Below the pieces are notes generated by a model, which had not been told where the DNA came from, ran no database searches, and saw nothing but the letters and a program-made list of their open reading frames with translations. A program made the translations under genes and the position numbers. From Ypsolopha sequella (Eukaryota; Arthropoda; Insecta; Lepidoptera; Ypsolophidae): a stretch of 64,000 nucleotides of DNA. This document shows positions 1 through 11,870 of the stretch, one piece after another; the first letter of the stretch is position 1; every line of letters begins with the position of its first letter. The stretch covers positions 15,022,001 through 15,086,000 of the forward strand of contig OW204000.1 of NCBI GenBank assembly GCA_934047225.1, given 5' to 3'.

Positions 1-59
1 TTTCCCTCTTGGTAAAAAGAATTTAAAGAGAGAAAGACGGTACAACCCCCGGCAGAAGC

Positions 60-470
60 ACAGTCGATCGAGGTTCAGAGCCCCAGGGAAAGAAATCGGC
101 CAACGATGGGAGCAGTATCGAGCAGAACCACCTTCTGCATCCGCGCTGGAAGCGAACTGCTGCGGAATCCCAACCATCTCAGGTTTGTTTTCGAGGCTGG
201 TTGGTATATTCGTTCGCGGATAAAACAACTGGGATGATTTCGGTGGATGCCACGCCCCATATGTCGGTAACCTCGTGAGCCAGGTCGAGATACTTCCTCC
301 GCTTCTCGGTTTCGGCTTTCACGAGGTTCTTATCGTGGGGGATTATTAGTGTTATTTTTATTGTACTGGGGTAGCAAGGTTTAATACTACCACAAATCCT
401 GCGGCGTAGCAAGCGCTGTACACAACTTTGGTTTCGCAATTTCATAGGCGTGATAGCTGCTGTTCTGTAT
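60..470 (-). mobile_element. Non-LTR retrotransposon reverse-transcriptase C-terminus, fragment 1
   Basis: The minus-strand frame IPHDKNLVKAETEKRRKYLD and LAHEVTDIW..STEIIPVVLSANE is the usual C-terminal segment of LINE-type polyproteins (KxxKYxxLAxExxxxW....VPVVIS). The following block NLRWLGFRSSSLPARMQKVV and LLDTAPIVGRFL continues in another frame, so there is a frameshift at about 185-215. It is cut off on the N-terminal side, and nothing else is recognisable in the first 60 bases. Confidence 0.65.
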
Positions 471-814
471 GTTATGAATTTAAGATTGAATAAGAAATCT
501 TAGTTTAAGTCATTAAAAATTCAATGCACTTTGAAATTTAGAGGTGAAGAAAACTCATCGGTCTGGTGGTAGTACCCGTGTAAGAATTACCCCTGAAATT
601 GCGAAAAAATAAATAAATAAATATACTAAGATACAAGAAATACGTTGTGGTCCTCTGATTATTATTGACGATAAGCCGTTATACCTGAGTGCTTACATGT
701 TTTGCTGCATTCCCATAAATTTAATTAAAAAAAAAAAAAAACATACAGTCGAATTGAGAACCGCCTCCTTTTTGAAGTCGGTTAAAAAGATAGGGCGCCT
801 CGTCGTTATATAGA

Positions 815-1870
815 ACATTATTTTAATAAACAAGAAACTTAATTAAAAATTTAATTAAAAAACTTAACTTAAGAAGACCTTAAATAAAAACCTTACAAAG
901 TAAACCTAAAATCTGAGATATATATAATAAATAGGAAATACTGGCCAGATCACTGCCGTCGTTAGAATGGCTAAATTAATTCTCTGACCAAAGTAGCTTC
1001 CAGCCTTTTAGTCACCAGAAGCGTCAACCAATCGCAACGAAATTTCTTTACAAAGTCACCGCGCTTCCGGACCCCACGGCTCAAGAGTTTCTATAGCAAA
1101 ATGCACAAATATGAAGCCCTAGCCAAGGGCTCCATACATGCGCCTCTTTAGAACTTCTGCTTTTGCGGCTGCCACGTCCACCTTTATTGCGGTCACTTGG
1201 ACATGGGACCGTGCCAATGTGTCAACGCACGTTGCTTCCCATATCAGTGACCACCCGTTTTTCAATTAATGAGCGTCATTCCGTCGAGCCACCTGCCGTC
1301 ATGGCGCGTTATGGTCTTTAGCTCTAATATGGACGGCAAACTGGCACTGGCAAGGGCCCGACGAATATGGCGCGGCAGACGCCCAGCACTATTCTAGATA
1401 GGCCGTGGTGGCCCAGTTGATCAACTCTGTGTCCACGACGGCCGCGACGCGGCTTATTTATTTTAGCTCCTACTCTCATACCGACGGCCAGGCTGAAAGT
1501 ATTCCTCTCCAATAGAGTCCCGATATTGGCAGATGGTAATGCATTTAAAAATATCCCGACTCTGGCTCGCTAATTGCTAGAAGACGAGCTCACTCTGCAG
1601 GGTTTATTGAAGTTGCTAGTAGGTTCGTTTAAACCTGACTGCAGAGTGGCCCGTCCCAAAGCTTTTGTGAAGCCAGATTGATCGGGATACTTACGTCGGG
1701 ACCGGCGGTTGTACGCCATACGTCCCTGGCCTTAGTCAAGCACGCAACCTCAACATCAAATGATGGGTTTATTATTCTATCGAAGAGGTCGATCGTGCTA
1801 TAGGCTGAAAACAGGAAGGCTTATAGTGCTACGCTGCTTACTTTTCGGATACCTGACCTCCACATCTGAT
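815..1870 (-). mobile_element. Decayed non-LTR retrotransposon pol 3' part (WGPxAR/QRISLAIQRGN family)
   Basis: The minus strand carries recognisable but broken blocks in order: a C-x-x-C..VD..G.HGLS-like region near 1400-1480, AAAKAEVLKRRMYGALG near 1100-1160, LEPWGPEAR and SLRLVDASGD near 980-1070. It ends in AT-rich 3' UTR by about 815. The same blocks occur in fragments at 29040-29375 and 41430-41740. Several stop codons show it is dead. Confidence 0.55.
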
Positions 1871-2514
1871 AGGAAGTGTTGCTTGAGTCAAAAGTGTTTT
1901 AATTTTGATATCATATAATATGTATTCGGTGAACGCTAGTCTCTAAAATAATCTAAGTTCAAATTTTTGTTTGAAAGTTAGAAATATACGAGTGTATACG
2001 AGTAAGTTACTTAATATTAAACCCTTCGTTCTACAAGTTGAAACATTCTGAACGAAATCTTTCTCTTGATAATTGTGCGGTGTGAATGTGGCGGTAGTTC
2101 GAGAAAGCCTCACTAGTGCGAGTATCTAGTTCGAGAATTAATATAAATCTTGCGTGTGACATTCAGATAATGCATTGTTCAGAGTCGGAAGTTCGATCCT
2201 GTGGGACGGTGTCTCCTGCACAAATGAAAATTTACCGTTCATAAGTTAAAGGTACGGTAACAAGTCTCCATAACTATTAAATTCGAGCTTCTAGTTTTAT
2301 GATTTATTACTTTTACGAAGAGGGATCACCCCAGAGTCCTTATCAATTTAGAAGATAAGAAATGCTGCTTTATGGACGGGGGAGCAGGCTGTCGTTCGTT
2401 ATTAATGACGACGAGAACACAAAATGATTTTCTTCGCAATCTCGAATCCAATTTCCGACTAATGTACGTCGAGCAGTTAATTGATGGTTGACGATTGTGC
2501 ATCTGAGAGAAGCT

Positions 2515-2812
2515 GCGGAGGTGTCGGCGGAGCGAGGTGGAGCGAGCGGGGGCCACGTGTAGGTAGCGCGCCGGCGCGACCGGGCCGCCCGGGCAGCCGC
2601 CGCGCCGGGCCCGGCCGCACATCCCGCCCGGCCGCCGACAGAGCCATGCGCGCCGTCCAGCCCCGAGGGAGCGATGCGCCGCGCCGCGCTGCCGCCGGCC
2701 CGCCGCCGCCGCTGCCCGCCGCCGACCGCTAGAGGGTGCATGCGGGAGCGCGTCGGCGGAGGTCGGGCGCGCTCACTGCCCCGGCCTGCCCGCCGCCGGG
2801 CTCACCGCGCCC
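2515..2812 (+). promoter_or_regulatory. GC-rich, CpG-dense 5' region of the dipeptidase gene
   Basis: The stretch from about 2515 is dominated by GCC/CGG runs, in sharp contrast to the AT-rich surroundings, and leads directly into the ATG at 2813. It is probably promoter plus 5' untranslated exon. Long open frames here on both strands are a by-product of low AT content. No TATA box is evident, so the transcription start is not placed. Confidence 0.5.
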
Positions 2813-2971
2813 ATGGACCCGCCGTGGGAGCTCGAGCTGGAGTTGCGGCGACACATCGAGACCTGCGCCTGCACCTGCGACCACATGGGCTACGGCAACT
2901 ACATGGACTACCAGGTGGCGCCGGCGGGGCATGCCTGTCTCTGCCGAGCGCTCACCTCGCCGCACGCCCAC
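2813..2971 (+). CDS. Membrane dipeptidase, first coding exon
   Basis: This is a 53-codon exon starting at an ATG in good context (GCGCCCATGG) and ending exactly at a consensus donor (CAC|GTAAGT) in phase 0. It encodes an N-terminal cytoplasmic-type segment with a Cys/His cluster (ETCACTCDHMGYGNYMDY) and no signal peptide. It lies in a strongly GC-rich island within AT-rich DNA. I join it to the catalytic exon at 32333 because both ends are phase 0, both are GC-rich with similar codon use, and no other + strand exon is evident between them. The join implies a 29-kb first intron and a type II membrane protein of about 500 residues. The splice link is inferred, and exon 2 has its own Met (codon at 32351) that another first exon could use. 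Confidence 0.65.
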
Positions 2972-2989
2972 GTAAGTTCCTTTACGTCT

Positions 2990-5600
2990 TTGCTCATTTT
3001 CCCCTGACAAATTAGCCTCGTCTGGTTAAAGTAAACCCTCGCTTCCATTCCACCCACACTGTCACCAACCTCGCCTCTAGGATGCCTCAACTCTTAGTTA
3101 CGTTGGTAGATTGTTTCAACCCGTTACCTACGAGTATATACTTACGGCTGAAGTGGTAGAGTAACGGTGAATATAACTTTGCATAAAAAAAACAAGTTTA
3201 CTGAATTTCAGGTTGTTGTATATAACTTTAAACTCTCACGTTTCGTACATATTATAATATATATAAACGGGTCTACTGCAATAAATTTTTTTTAAACTTA
3301 AAAGCAAAAGTTTTACCTTGCCATTTTTCCGTAGACTACGAGACATGCAACTGCCCCGAAAAGTCGGATGGCCTTTACGTAAAAAAAAGCAGGTTGTATC
3401 TGGCAGGAATGTAAGTTACCAACGATTGACGAGCATTGACCAGATACTCAAAACTATTAAACTAATAATTTTTAGAACTAGATTGGGCACATTAAAAAAT
3501 GTATGCTGGATTAGGCGGTTTTTAAAGGTGCTTAATTTTAATCATAAAGTTTAAAAATTATTTAAATGGATTTCTTTTTCGTATTATTCATGGCTTCTTC
3601 GAAAATGTTACAACGTTTAAGCAGATTTAGCCAATAATCTTCTTCTTAAGGCGTGATATAATGTAAATTAAATAAACTCGGTAGATAATTTTTAAAATGT
3701 TATCATTTATCATTTAATTTTGCTGACACCAATAATAATGGACTTGGAGATACCTTTACAACCGACGTCTTGACAATGCTGTGTACATATTAATATAAAA
3801 AAACTCGAATATATTTATATCAAGGTACAATTTAATGGCAGCAGGACAAACCCATACCTTCTTTACTCCACCTGCAACCATTCGCGGCGGGCGGCGGCGG
3901 CGGCGGCAAACTTCGTAGCCCTACGAAGCCGTAATATGGACGCAAGCGGACATGAACTTTTTTTGTAACGAAGTCCCTTATCATACGTTATAGGTACTCC
4001 AGGCACTTGGCAAATGCGAGCTAGGCCGAAAACTAGTATACTTTGGCTATAGTATGTGTGTTTGTGTATTTATGAGCGTATGTCTATTTAGTACTATAGT
4101 ATATTAGCGAAACACTATACATCTTGTTCTTTTTATTCTGTTTAAAATTCAATGAAACATAACGTAAACTACTCATTACTGAGATAAAGAAGATTTTATG
4201 ATACCTAACCTAATAATATAAACAGTTATATAGCTGCTAGCTCTCGTACTCTTATATTTGTGTACGATAATTTTTTTGGACTACCTACCTGAATCTTTAT
4301 TTATTTTATATTTATTTCGCATTTTATTTATTTACTTACGGGATCTAGTGATCAAAAACAGAACTTTTTTCAAATGTGTGTGAAAATTACATATATTCTT
4401 AAAGATACAATGAATTAAATTAGTTTTGTGTGCTGGTGCATGATCATGATCATTTCGTGGAGTTTGCGTAACAAGATCACGCTTCTGGTTCTGTTTAGTT
4501 ATGATAATTTATTTCAAGGCAGCTTATTATGATGCTGTCTCTATTGGAATTTTTTTCATATTAATTTTATTGCAGTAGAGTTCAATTACCTACATTCCGA
4601 AAGTGAATTTTTGTCTTCTTGGAGGTTAAATCTTATTACTTCAAACCAGAAAGAGGTTTGTGGATTGATGTTATTGTCATTTGTTTTTATTGTTATGTTG
4701 GTAAAACAGTAAATTTTGGGCGAACCATGTGCGAACGAAATGTTCGTGGGGTATTCTCTATTTTTTGTTTTTATAGATCATCCAAATTATATGACCAAAA
4801 AAAACGAAAATATTTCAATGTATATTAAACAGAACAATTATAGTACTTAAATAACAGTCAAACACTTAAAAATAAAACTTACCTAAAACAAAATACTAAC
4901 CTAAATAAAACCCTTATAAAACCTATACCTTATAAAAATAAACAATTATAGTTATGTTCCTAACATTCATGGTTCACGATTATTGACGTCTTTTCAATAA
5001 GGTATTGGACCCTCGTTCCTGGAGTCGTATTTGTAGGTTCACGCTTTTTGTTCAAGGTGACTATAGTTTTCAATATATTATGTAGATTATTAATAACGTT
5101 GCAAAAAGATTATTTGAAAAAGAAAATTAAATTAACATACTTCTATTCTTAATCTAGGTCAAAATCTGACCAGTTTTATGTGTATCTAAACGGCTGATTC
5201 AAATGCATGTAAACATATTTTTAATACAGTTGCTCAAAAAGTGGCGTATTGCAGGGACGTATAGCGTTCGGGATGTAGGCTATTACATACTCGAGCTTTT
5301 TCTTTACCTTTGCCGAACTCGTGCGTTCTCTTTCCCAACTGTCAAAATAATGTCTATTAAAAAAAAAAACTAACCACGAAGTTTTTACAAAAAAAAAATC
5401 ATAGAAGTTTTTATGCAAATATTTCTAAAAAGAAGCTACTAATTTGTTTCAATATCAGATTTAAAGATTTGATTCAATGAGTTAGGTTAGGTTTCATTTC
5501 ATTTCATCTCATAAAATTTCATTTTCAAAAAATTCTACTGAAGACTTGGCTGTATGGGCATAGTTCCCTTTGCCTATCCAGAATGGGTGAAGAAAACAAA
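2990..5600. other. Gene-free intronic stretch with a CGG microsatellite
   Basis: No gene is seen. The only compact features are a (CGG)n run at 3884-3907 inside an otherwise AT-rich sequence, and poly-A/T tracts. Confidence 0.5.
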
Positions 5601-5629
5601 AAAAAAACTCTGCTGCTTATATTCTTTTA

Positions 5630-5851
5630 CGGTTGGCGCCATTTTCCAAAAATTTTCTTTGCGAGTTTAGTTGTTTGTTGCACAAAATGAGTAATTTCGA
5701 CGATATTTTATTTGAATTAACACCACCGGAACTCAGTATAATTGCACAAAATGCTTCGGAGAACATTTTATCGGAAAAGTCAAAAAGTCGCTACATATCT
5801 ACATACGACGAATTTATTGCGTGGAGAGAAGAGAAAAAAGCAAATAGTTAA
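5630..5851 (+). pseudogene. Crypton-like tyrosine recombinase gene, N-terminal stub
   Basis: An ATG in a GGCGCCATTTT context opens a 72-codon frame; a second Met begins MSNFDDILFELTPPELSIIA. It continues with ILSEKSKSRYISTYDEFIAW and REEKKANS before a stop. The E-K-S-K-x-R-Y-x-x-x-Y-x-x-F-x-x-W pattern is the SAM-like N-terminal helix seen in many insect Crypton/tyrosine-recombinase-derived proteins. No catalytic R-H-R-Y core follows, so this is a 5' remnant or a first exon whose downstream exons are lost. A related stub lies at 61495-61590. Confidence 0.45.
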
Positions 5852-5951
5852 AGAAACAAATGATTAGTTAGTTGAGTTTATTGTGTTTTTATTATTTTAT
5901 TAAATTGCTTCATTTTTTCGCAACTGTATTAAAAATAGTTGTTCAGTACAC

Positions 5952-6061
5952 GTGCGGAACCGTCATTGCAACTTGTTCCGACTGTCAACCCTCACCTTCG
6001 GCTGCGCCTCGGCTCGGGTAGACATTTGTCGGAACTCTTTGCAATGACAGGCTTTCCGCAC
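5952..6061. repeat. Fold-back element (110 bp)
   Basis: The ends are GTGCGGAA and TTCCGCAC. Inner arms include TCATTGCAA paired with TTGCAATGA and CCGACTGTC/GACATTTGTCGG-type matches around a C/G-rich centre. It is an isolated MITE-like palindrome. Confidence 0.55.
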
Positions 6062-6429
6062 TCGTAATGAAATATACTATTTAGATGTATTTTATGATAA
6101 TTGAGGCCAAAGCTTGTAGGATTTTTCTTAAATTTGTCTCTGTACTCCGCTCAATGAGCTCTAGACAATAACAGGACGGGATGACAAGGCAGGGTAAGAA
6201 AAAAAAAAACATAGGCTGCCTTGGGGACTACTGACAGAAGTGAAGACTTTACTGTCAACATGAGCATATCGGTGATGTTTTGTTGTTAAATTGTAATTTT
6301 TGGGTAACATCAATATAAGTTATATTACTATATTATAATTTATATACGGTCGAGGTCTGAACAATCAGCACAAGTCAGCACAAAAAACCTAATCCATACT
6401 TATTCTTCATTTTAATACTTCTTTCAATT

Positions 6430-6605
6430 CCTTTTATCAATTTTTATTGGTTTTGGGTCAACATTTTACACAACATATACAAATTTCAGGTTTCTATCTC
6501 ATTCCGTCTAAGAGTTAGAGACCTATGACATACGGACAGACAGAGTGACAGCAGAGTGACATTAATAGGTCTTCGTTTTGCCCAAAAGGTACGGCACTCT
6601 ACAAG
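6430..6605 (+). repeat. Dispersed repeat X, copy 1
   Basis: It shares GGTTTTGGGTCAACATTTTAC, (TTT)CAGGT/GGACCT, AGAGACC(T/C)(A/G)TGACATA and CAGCAGAGTGACATTAA-type blocks with 20385-20565 in the same orientation. Both end near a 'GGGTACGG'-type terminus. Confidence 0.55.
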
Positions 6606-7196
6606 CAAAAGTGTGTTATATTACTTGTAATAGTAGTACTCATATGCTTTTTAACTAAATATGTACGAATCCTTCATAGATATCTTTATATATAATATTA
6701 TTTTTATATCTATAGAATCCTTATTCACCTGCCCAAAAACAATAAACCGACACAGGACGTTTCATCACTCGTAAGTAAAAACAACAATAAAAGAAAACGG
6801 TTCTACCTCCTGAACTTTATCGTGTAAAACGCCTCTTTTTATTTTGTTATACTTCATTCGAGCGACGACCATCTAAAAGCGCTACGACATTTGCCATTCA
6901 GAAACTTTTTACCTATTTACTTTTCTTTTTGGTAATAATATTCTTTACCCGGTGGAGGCACCCACCCTTTTGTCCATGCACATCGATGTTTTCCGTAAAA
7001 ATAAATCGTATCAGGTTGCATTAAAAGTTATTTCCAGTTGTCTGTGTAGGTTGCAGGTTTCCGCGCTACATGACACTGCACCGTGAAATACGAACTACTT
7101 TTCCGCTCTTCACGTCTCTCATTCTCATTGTGATTTTTTTAAACAACATAGCGGGCTTGCCGTCTTCAAGTTCTATTTAGATTTTATTCTACTTTT

Positions 7197-7675
7197 TAGA
7201 GTTCCGTACGCAAAGGGTGCCAAATGGAAGCCTATTACTAAGCCTTCGCTGTCCGTTCGTGTCCATCTGTCTGTCACAAGGGTCTACAGCTTCAGCCATA
7301 ATAGGCAGTCAGTTAAGTTTACACAGAATACTTGTTACTATGGCCTAAATCACGGCAAATAAAAAAAAAAGAGATCAAAGGGAAAAGATGAAAAAATCAT
7401 TTATTGTAGCTACATCTTAAAAAACGATAATACATACAAGTTTCAGTTTTGATCAGATTTAAAATACATTCTAAAAAAACTAGGGTGCCATATTCAGAGG
7501 TTGCCGAATGTTACCGCGCTTTGTTTTTTAACGCCTTGATGTTTTTAAGGCATGTTTATTTGTTATCATTTAGCATAATGTTTTTAACGTTCCGTATCCT
7601 TATTGAGTGGTGATACGGAACCGTTTGTGCGTGAGTCCGACTCGTACTTGGCCGGTTTTTTTGTGTAAAACAAAG
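7197..7675 (-). repeat. GGCCAAGTGCGAGTC-family repeat, copy 1
   Basis: Read on the minus strand it starts AAAAAACCGGCCAAGTACGA and GTCGGACTCACGC, contains ACGGACAGCGAAGG-type sequence, and ends in the family's GGGTTCCGTA-like terminus (here GAGTTCCGTACG on the + strand at 7199). It is a dispersed non-autonomous element common in Lepidoptera as I know them. Confidence 0.55.
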
Positions 7676-8689
7676 TCGATGTAGATGTCAAGTACGCTGG
7701 GAAATATTAAAAGAGTTTCTAACAGAGATAAGGATCGAGAAAGACTTAAACTACCTTAGAGATATAAGTAAAGCTCTAAAATTTTCAACAGTGGAATTTT
7801 AATAGATGAAATATTATTATTGAAAAGCAATAATTACTAACAAAAAAGCTTGCGTGAGAGGTGGCTGTAATCCGCCAAAACTCATAACTTCATACTTCAG
7901 ACAACGCATTTAAGTCCAACAAACTTCTGCACTAAATCAACGTAAACTTTTCTCAAAGAAAAATATTAAGTCAAAAAGCTTTTCAGGGGACATTTTTACG
8001 CGGGAACAGAGAGCGGGTGTGGGGGAGGGTGATAAAATTTAACACATATGTCCTGAGATCGAGATGAGCAGACTCCTCCTCTTTACATCTCAATCGAGTC
8101 GGCACTCAATTTTATAGCGCTAAAAGGATTTGTCGTAACATCTATTTGGCGCTTTCGTGCGAGCTACATTGTACCAGTAGCTGTACTTTGTGTGGAGAAT
8201 GAACATTGTTTTCGCACATATTTATCTGCTTGTGGCTTTGTGATAATTATTTTGCGCCCACAATAATATATAACTATTACTGGAGTGGGTTGTTGATTAA
8301 AATATCACTGATATTGTTTCGTGGTTGCGTAAGCATGAAACATTCACAAATAAATGTGTTTTCCGGTTCAGTTAATAAATGTTTTACCACAGAAATGCTC
8401 CAGAATAAAATATGAGAATCATCTGAAACAACCGTAGCCATAAGGCTAACCCTTTCACATTGCTATAACGGTAAAAATGTGGTGACCACGACACTGTTCA
8501 CCTTTTTTGCAGACTATAATAATAATATTTTATTACTGGGTTCATGTAGATAATACCTTTTTTTTATTTTTTTTATGTGTCAAACATTTTACTTGGTTAG
8601 TATTAGGACTTTTTATTGGTATCACTGCTATTTAAAACACAAGTGCAGAATTAATTTAAGTATAAAAATATAATGATAAAAAGATTTAA

Positions 8690-8893
8690 TTAAAAATACA
8701 TTTGATTCTTCGACAGATATTGTTTTAGAGGCTTAAAACGCTCCAGGTTAAGATCAGCCAACCCTGTTTTCTTTGACGTAAAATTTTCTTCAACACCATT
8801 ATGTAATCTACGTATTTGCCACATCTTGTTACTCGAAGAAATAAGGTTACCGTACTGACTAAGCGCCCTTCTTTTTGTAGTTTTCTGATCCAA
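8690..8893 (-). other. Open frame of 67 codons, unrecognised
   Basis: An isolated Lys/Asn/Leu-rich minus-strand frame in the dipeptidase intron with no motif I recognise and no neighbouring exon. It is probably chance or repeat-derived. Confidence 0.1.
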
Positions 8894-9323
8894 TAGATTA
8901 TTTAATAAACGAAAAGTACTACGGTAAATACCGTAAATACTGTTATAAGTGACTGCTACGACGCGATGGAAATATTGCTACGACAAAACGGGCGCAAAAT
9001 CTTTATAAACCCATTGTACTGCATTATTGATGCCATCAACGCAAATTTGTTCTGTTTCAGAGGATAGCCAGTATTAAGAATGGGATAACGGTAAAATTGT
9101 GTGATTGCTACGTCCGTAGCAAATAAAAAATAACCCGCTTTGAAAACAGAATCAAAGGTAGAGAGTTTTCATTGTATATTCCATTTATAATCTGATAAGC
9201 AAACAATGAAACAGTGTACCTGTATTGTATATCGGGACCTGAGCAGGTAATACGTACAAACTCGCTACAATTGCTACAAATACCCTCGAAAGCGACGTAA
9301 ACGTGTCATGATATCAATATGTA

Positions 9324-9587
9324 TTGTTATCATACGACACCGATCTGCTTATTTCCTGCGATAAAATGTCCCCTTTGATGTTCACATATCGCCAGTTTTT
9401 GCGGGGTGTGCACGTAGCTTCCAGACTCGATTTCCGGCTGCGAGTCAACTTTTTGGTCGGATGGCATCGACGCTTGGCACCGAGTCTTTATGTCCGTGTC
9501 CACGGTAGGACGACGTCTGATGTGTGCCGGCTCGGGAATGGTTTCCGCTCACCGCCTCCCTGTCTATTTCAATTTTCAGGGCAATAA
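9324..9587 (+). other. Open frame of 87 codons, unrecognised
   Basis: An isolated + strand frame with relatively high GC and Arg content in AT-rich intron. It contains no known motif and no evident splice sites. It may be a fragment of a mobile element ORF, and I do not assign a function. Confidence 0.12.
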
Positions 9588-9659
9588 ATGTTTCATACGT
9601 GGTCTTTTATATGACTAGATTCTATTTATAAGTCGTAGATTTGAGAAATCGTTCGGAAT

Positions 9660-10070
9660 TATGTGGTATTTAATAGTAGTTTATGCTACAAGGGCGCAAA
9701 GGAATAAATTACGAGGACGATTTAAAAGACGAGCGTAGCGAGTGTTTTAAACGTAACCGAGTAATTTATTGCTCTTACGCCCGTGTATCATACTACGTTT
9801 GTCAATGCAAAGTGTGAGGAAATGAAAACAAATATAATCTTGTGAACTTTAAATTATAATTGGCTCAAAAGGACTGTATCCAGAGCCATTAAACAGTGGA
9901 AAAAAAGTATAACATTTAAGATACACAGGAAAGGCTGCAGGTTAGCCAACCATTGTAAATAAATAAAAAAAAAATAATAATAAAGCCCTAGGGCAAAATA
10001 ATCGACTTTCTGTTCAGTTTTGATGCATAAAAAGTGGGCCTTTACGAGCACTTGCATTGAAAATTACATT
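9660..10070 (+). repeat. Dispersed repeat I, copy 1 (inverted partner at 28790-29560)
   Basis: It contains a fold-back core (ATTACGAGGACGATTTAAAA ... TTTAAACGTAACCGAGTAAT) and, further on, GGCTCAAAAGGACTGTATCC and CCCTAGGGCAAAATAATCGA. All of these blocks recur in reverse complement and in reversed order at 28790-29560. Confidence 0.6.
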
Positions 10071-11544
10071 TTAGCTTTTGTTGTATGTGGCCTAATAATG
10101 CTCATGACTGAAATCTCTGGTCATGAAAGTTTCATCGTTTATGTAGGTGTTTATGCGCTTAATGTGGTACCCAGTCCCGGGTACTGACCGAACCTTCCTT
10201 TACTTTGTGAATTTTTTAGTTTCAGAATGTTTGTGTGTATTCACGTTCAAACTGAATATTTCAACTAATAAACAAATAATGGCGTTGAATTTGTTAGACC
10301 AACTAAAAGATTATTTTTGTTTAGGAAACATTTTTATCAAGAAAAAAAGAAAGTAAAAATAAACAAACATTAACTAAAAAATGGATAATCTTCGACCAAA
10401 ATAAAATAAATGGACGTGCCATAGCGTACAGATTTTTGAAGTCTGTAAAGTGAGCGCCGGCTCTCACTTCATCTCTGTCTCTGTCTGTTAGAAGAGTGAC
10501 ACGTACGCTTATTATTACGTGCCATCCAAATAACTGACGAAAAAATACCTTCTTGTGCATTTACAAAGTGCAAAAAGCAAAATAAACATAAAAATAAAAA
10601 TTAGGTATTGAAGTAAATATACAATGAGGGCTACTATCGACGTCAGGTGGCGCCACTGAGGCGACAGGTATAGAGAAACGTCAAATGCCCGCGAAACGGC
10701 GAAAGCTATGGCTTTTTATTAGTTATTTGTGTATTAGTCGACATAAATTCGTAGTTTCAGGTTTATTATTCAAGGTACGGTGCAACGAAAGTAAATGAAT
10801 TAAGATTAGAGCTAAAGAAAAGAGGGACTAAAACAAAACTTAAGTCTTCCTTTCGTTTTGGAACATAATGGAACTGCACATCATTGCGGCATTGTTTATT
10901 CGCATTTAAGAAAGAAAAAAAAATAATATTACATGGATAAGCAAAACAAAAAATCGAACTTCTATGTAAATCTAACCTAACAAACCTTTGACATATACCT
11001 TACGTGCCAGTGGCGCCAACTGGTGGCCTTTATAAAAGTAGACCCCATTGCTTAGACTCGTTATGAGTGAGGAAACTGTAAAGACAAGGCCCGTCCATTC
11101 ATTTTATTTTGGACGAAGTGGATAATAAGTATTTTGAAAATATTCAACTGAATACCGATGAAATATAACATATCTTTATTTTTATTTGCCATACTTAAAT
11201 ATTAAATTTTCCATAAAAGCTTATTTTCTTCATATTTTTTATCATAAGTATAATATATTATAATTTAAGTAAACAAAATTAAACTAATCTAAATTAATAT
11301 TATCTAAAAGGACAAATTAAACTAAACACCTAGAAGTCCTAAAATAAAAACTAAACTATAAATAAAAAGCCTAACAAAAAAAAAAAAAAATTAAGAATAA
11401 AGAAATTTTTAAATTTTAATTCTAACATTACTTTTATGGAAAATCCAATTATTTTAAAGCTACCATATTATAATTTAAAATACGTCTAGTTATATAGTGA
11501 ACACTGCTCTTATCTAAAAGTTGTTATAATTGTTTATTAATATT

Positions 11545-11870
11545 TCAAATTCAAATTCAAATAGTTTATTTTGCAAAGCAGGTATAGATATATACACTTT
11601 TTACACGTCAAATTTAATCTAATATAGAAAATATATGTAATAAAATAATAAATGTACATGAACTAAATTAAAGGTTTATTTAATTTATGTAGCAATATAT
11701 TTACGATTATAATGATAGGTAAAATATATATTATACAAGGTAAAATCCAATCAGCCGACCGAACCCACACCGGAGACCCGGCCAGGGACCAGGAACAAGG
11801 TTCAATGATCACCAACCGAGCCCCCAGCACGAATCCAGGCGGCCGACCAAATCCCATCCTATATACTACA
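11545..11870 (-). mobile_element. (TTTGAA)n-tailed retroelement-like repeat, copy 1
   Basis: On the minus strand the element runs from the CAAGGT-flanked GC-rich block (11737-11870) through an AT-rich body to GCAAAATAAACTATTTGAAT and TTGAATTTGAA. The tail and body match 27820-28012 (opposite strand). AATAAA followed by a TTTGAA microsatellite is the kind of 3' end seen on lepidopteran non-LTR elements. The GC-rich head resembles the termini of the fold-back at 25723-25990. Confidence 0.5.

Noticed and set aside
2481..3015. Long overlapping frames on both strands in the GC island
   Set aside because: They are Arg/Pro/Ala-rich low-complexity translations caused by high GC. Only the frame from 2813 ends at a consensus donor in phase with the catalytic exon.
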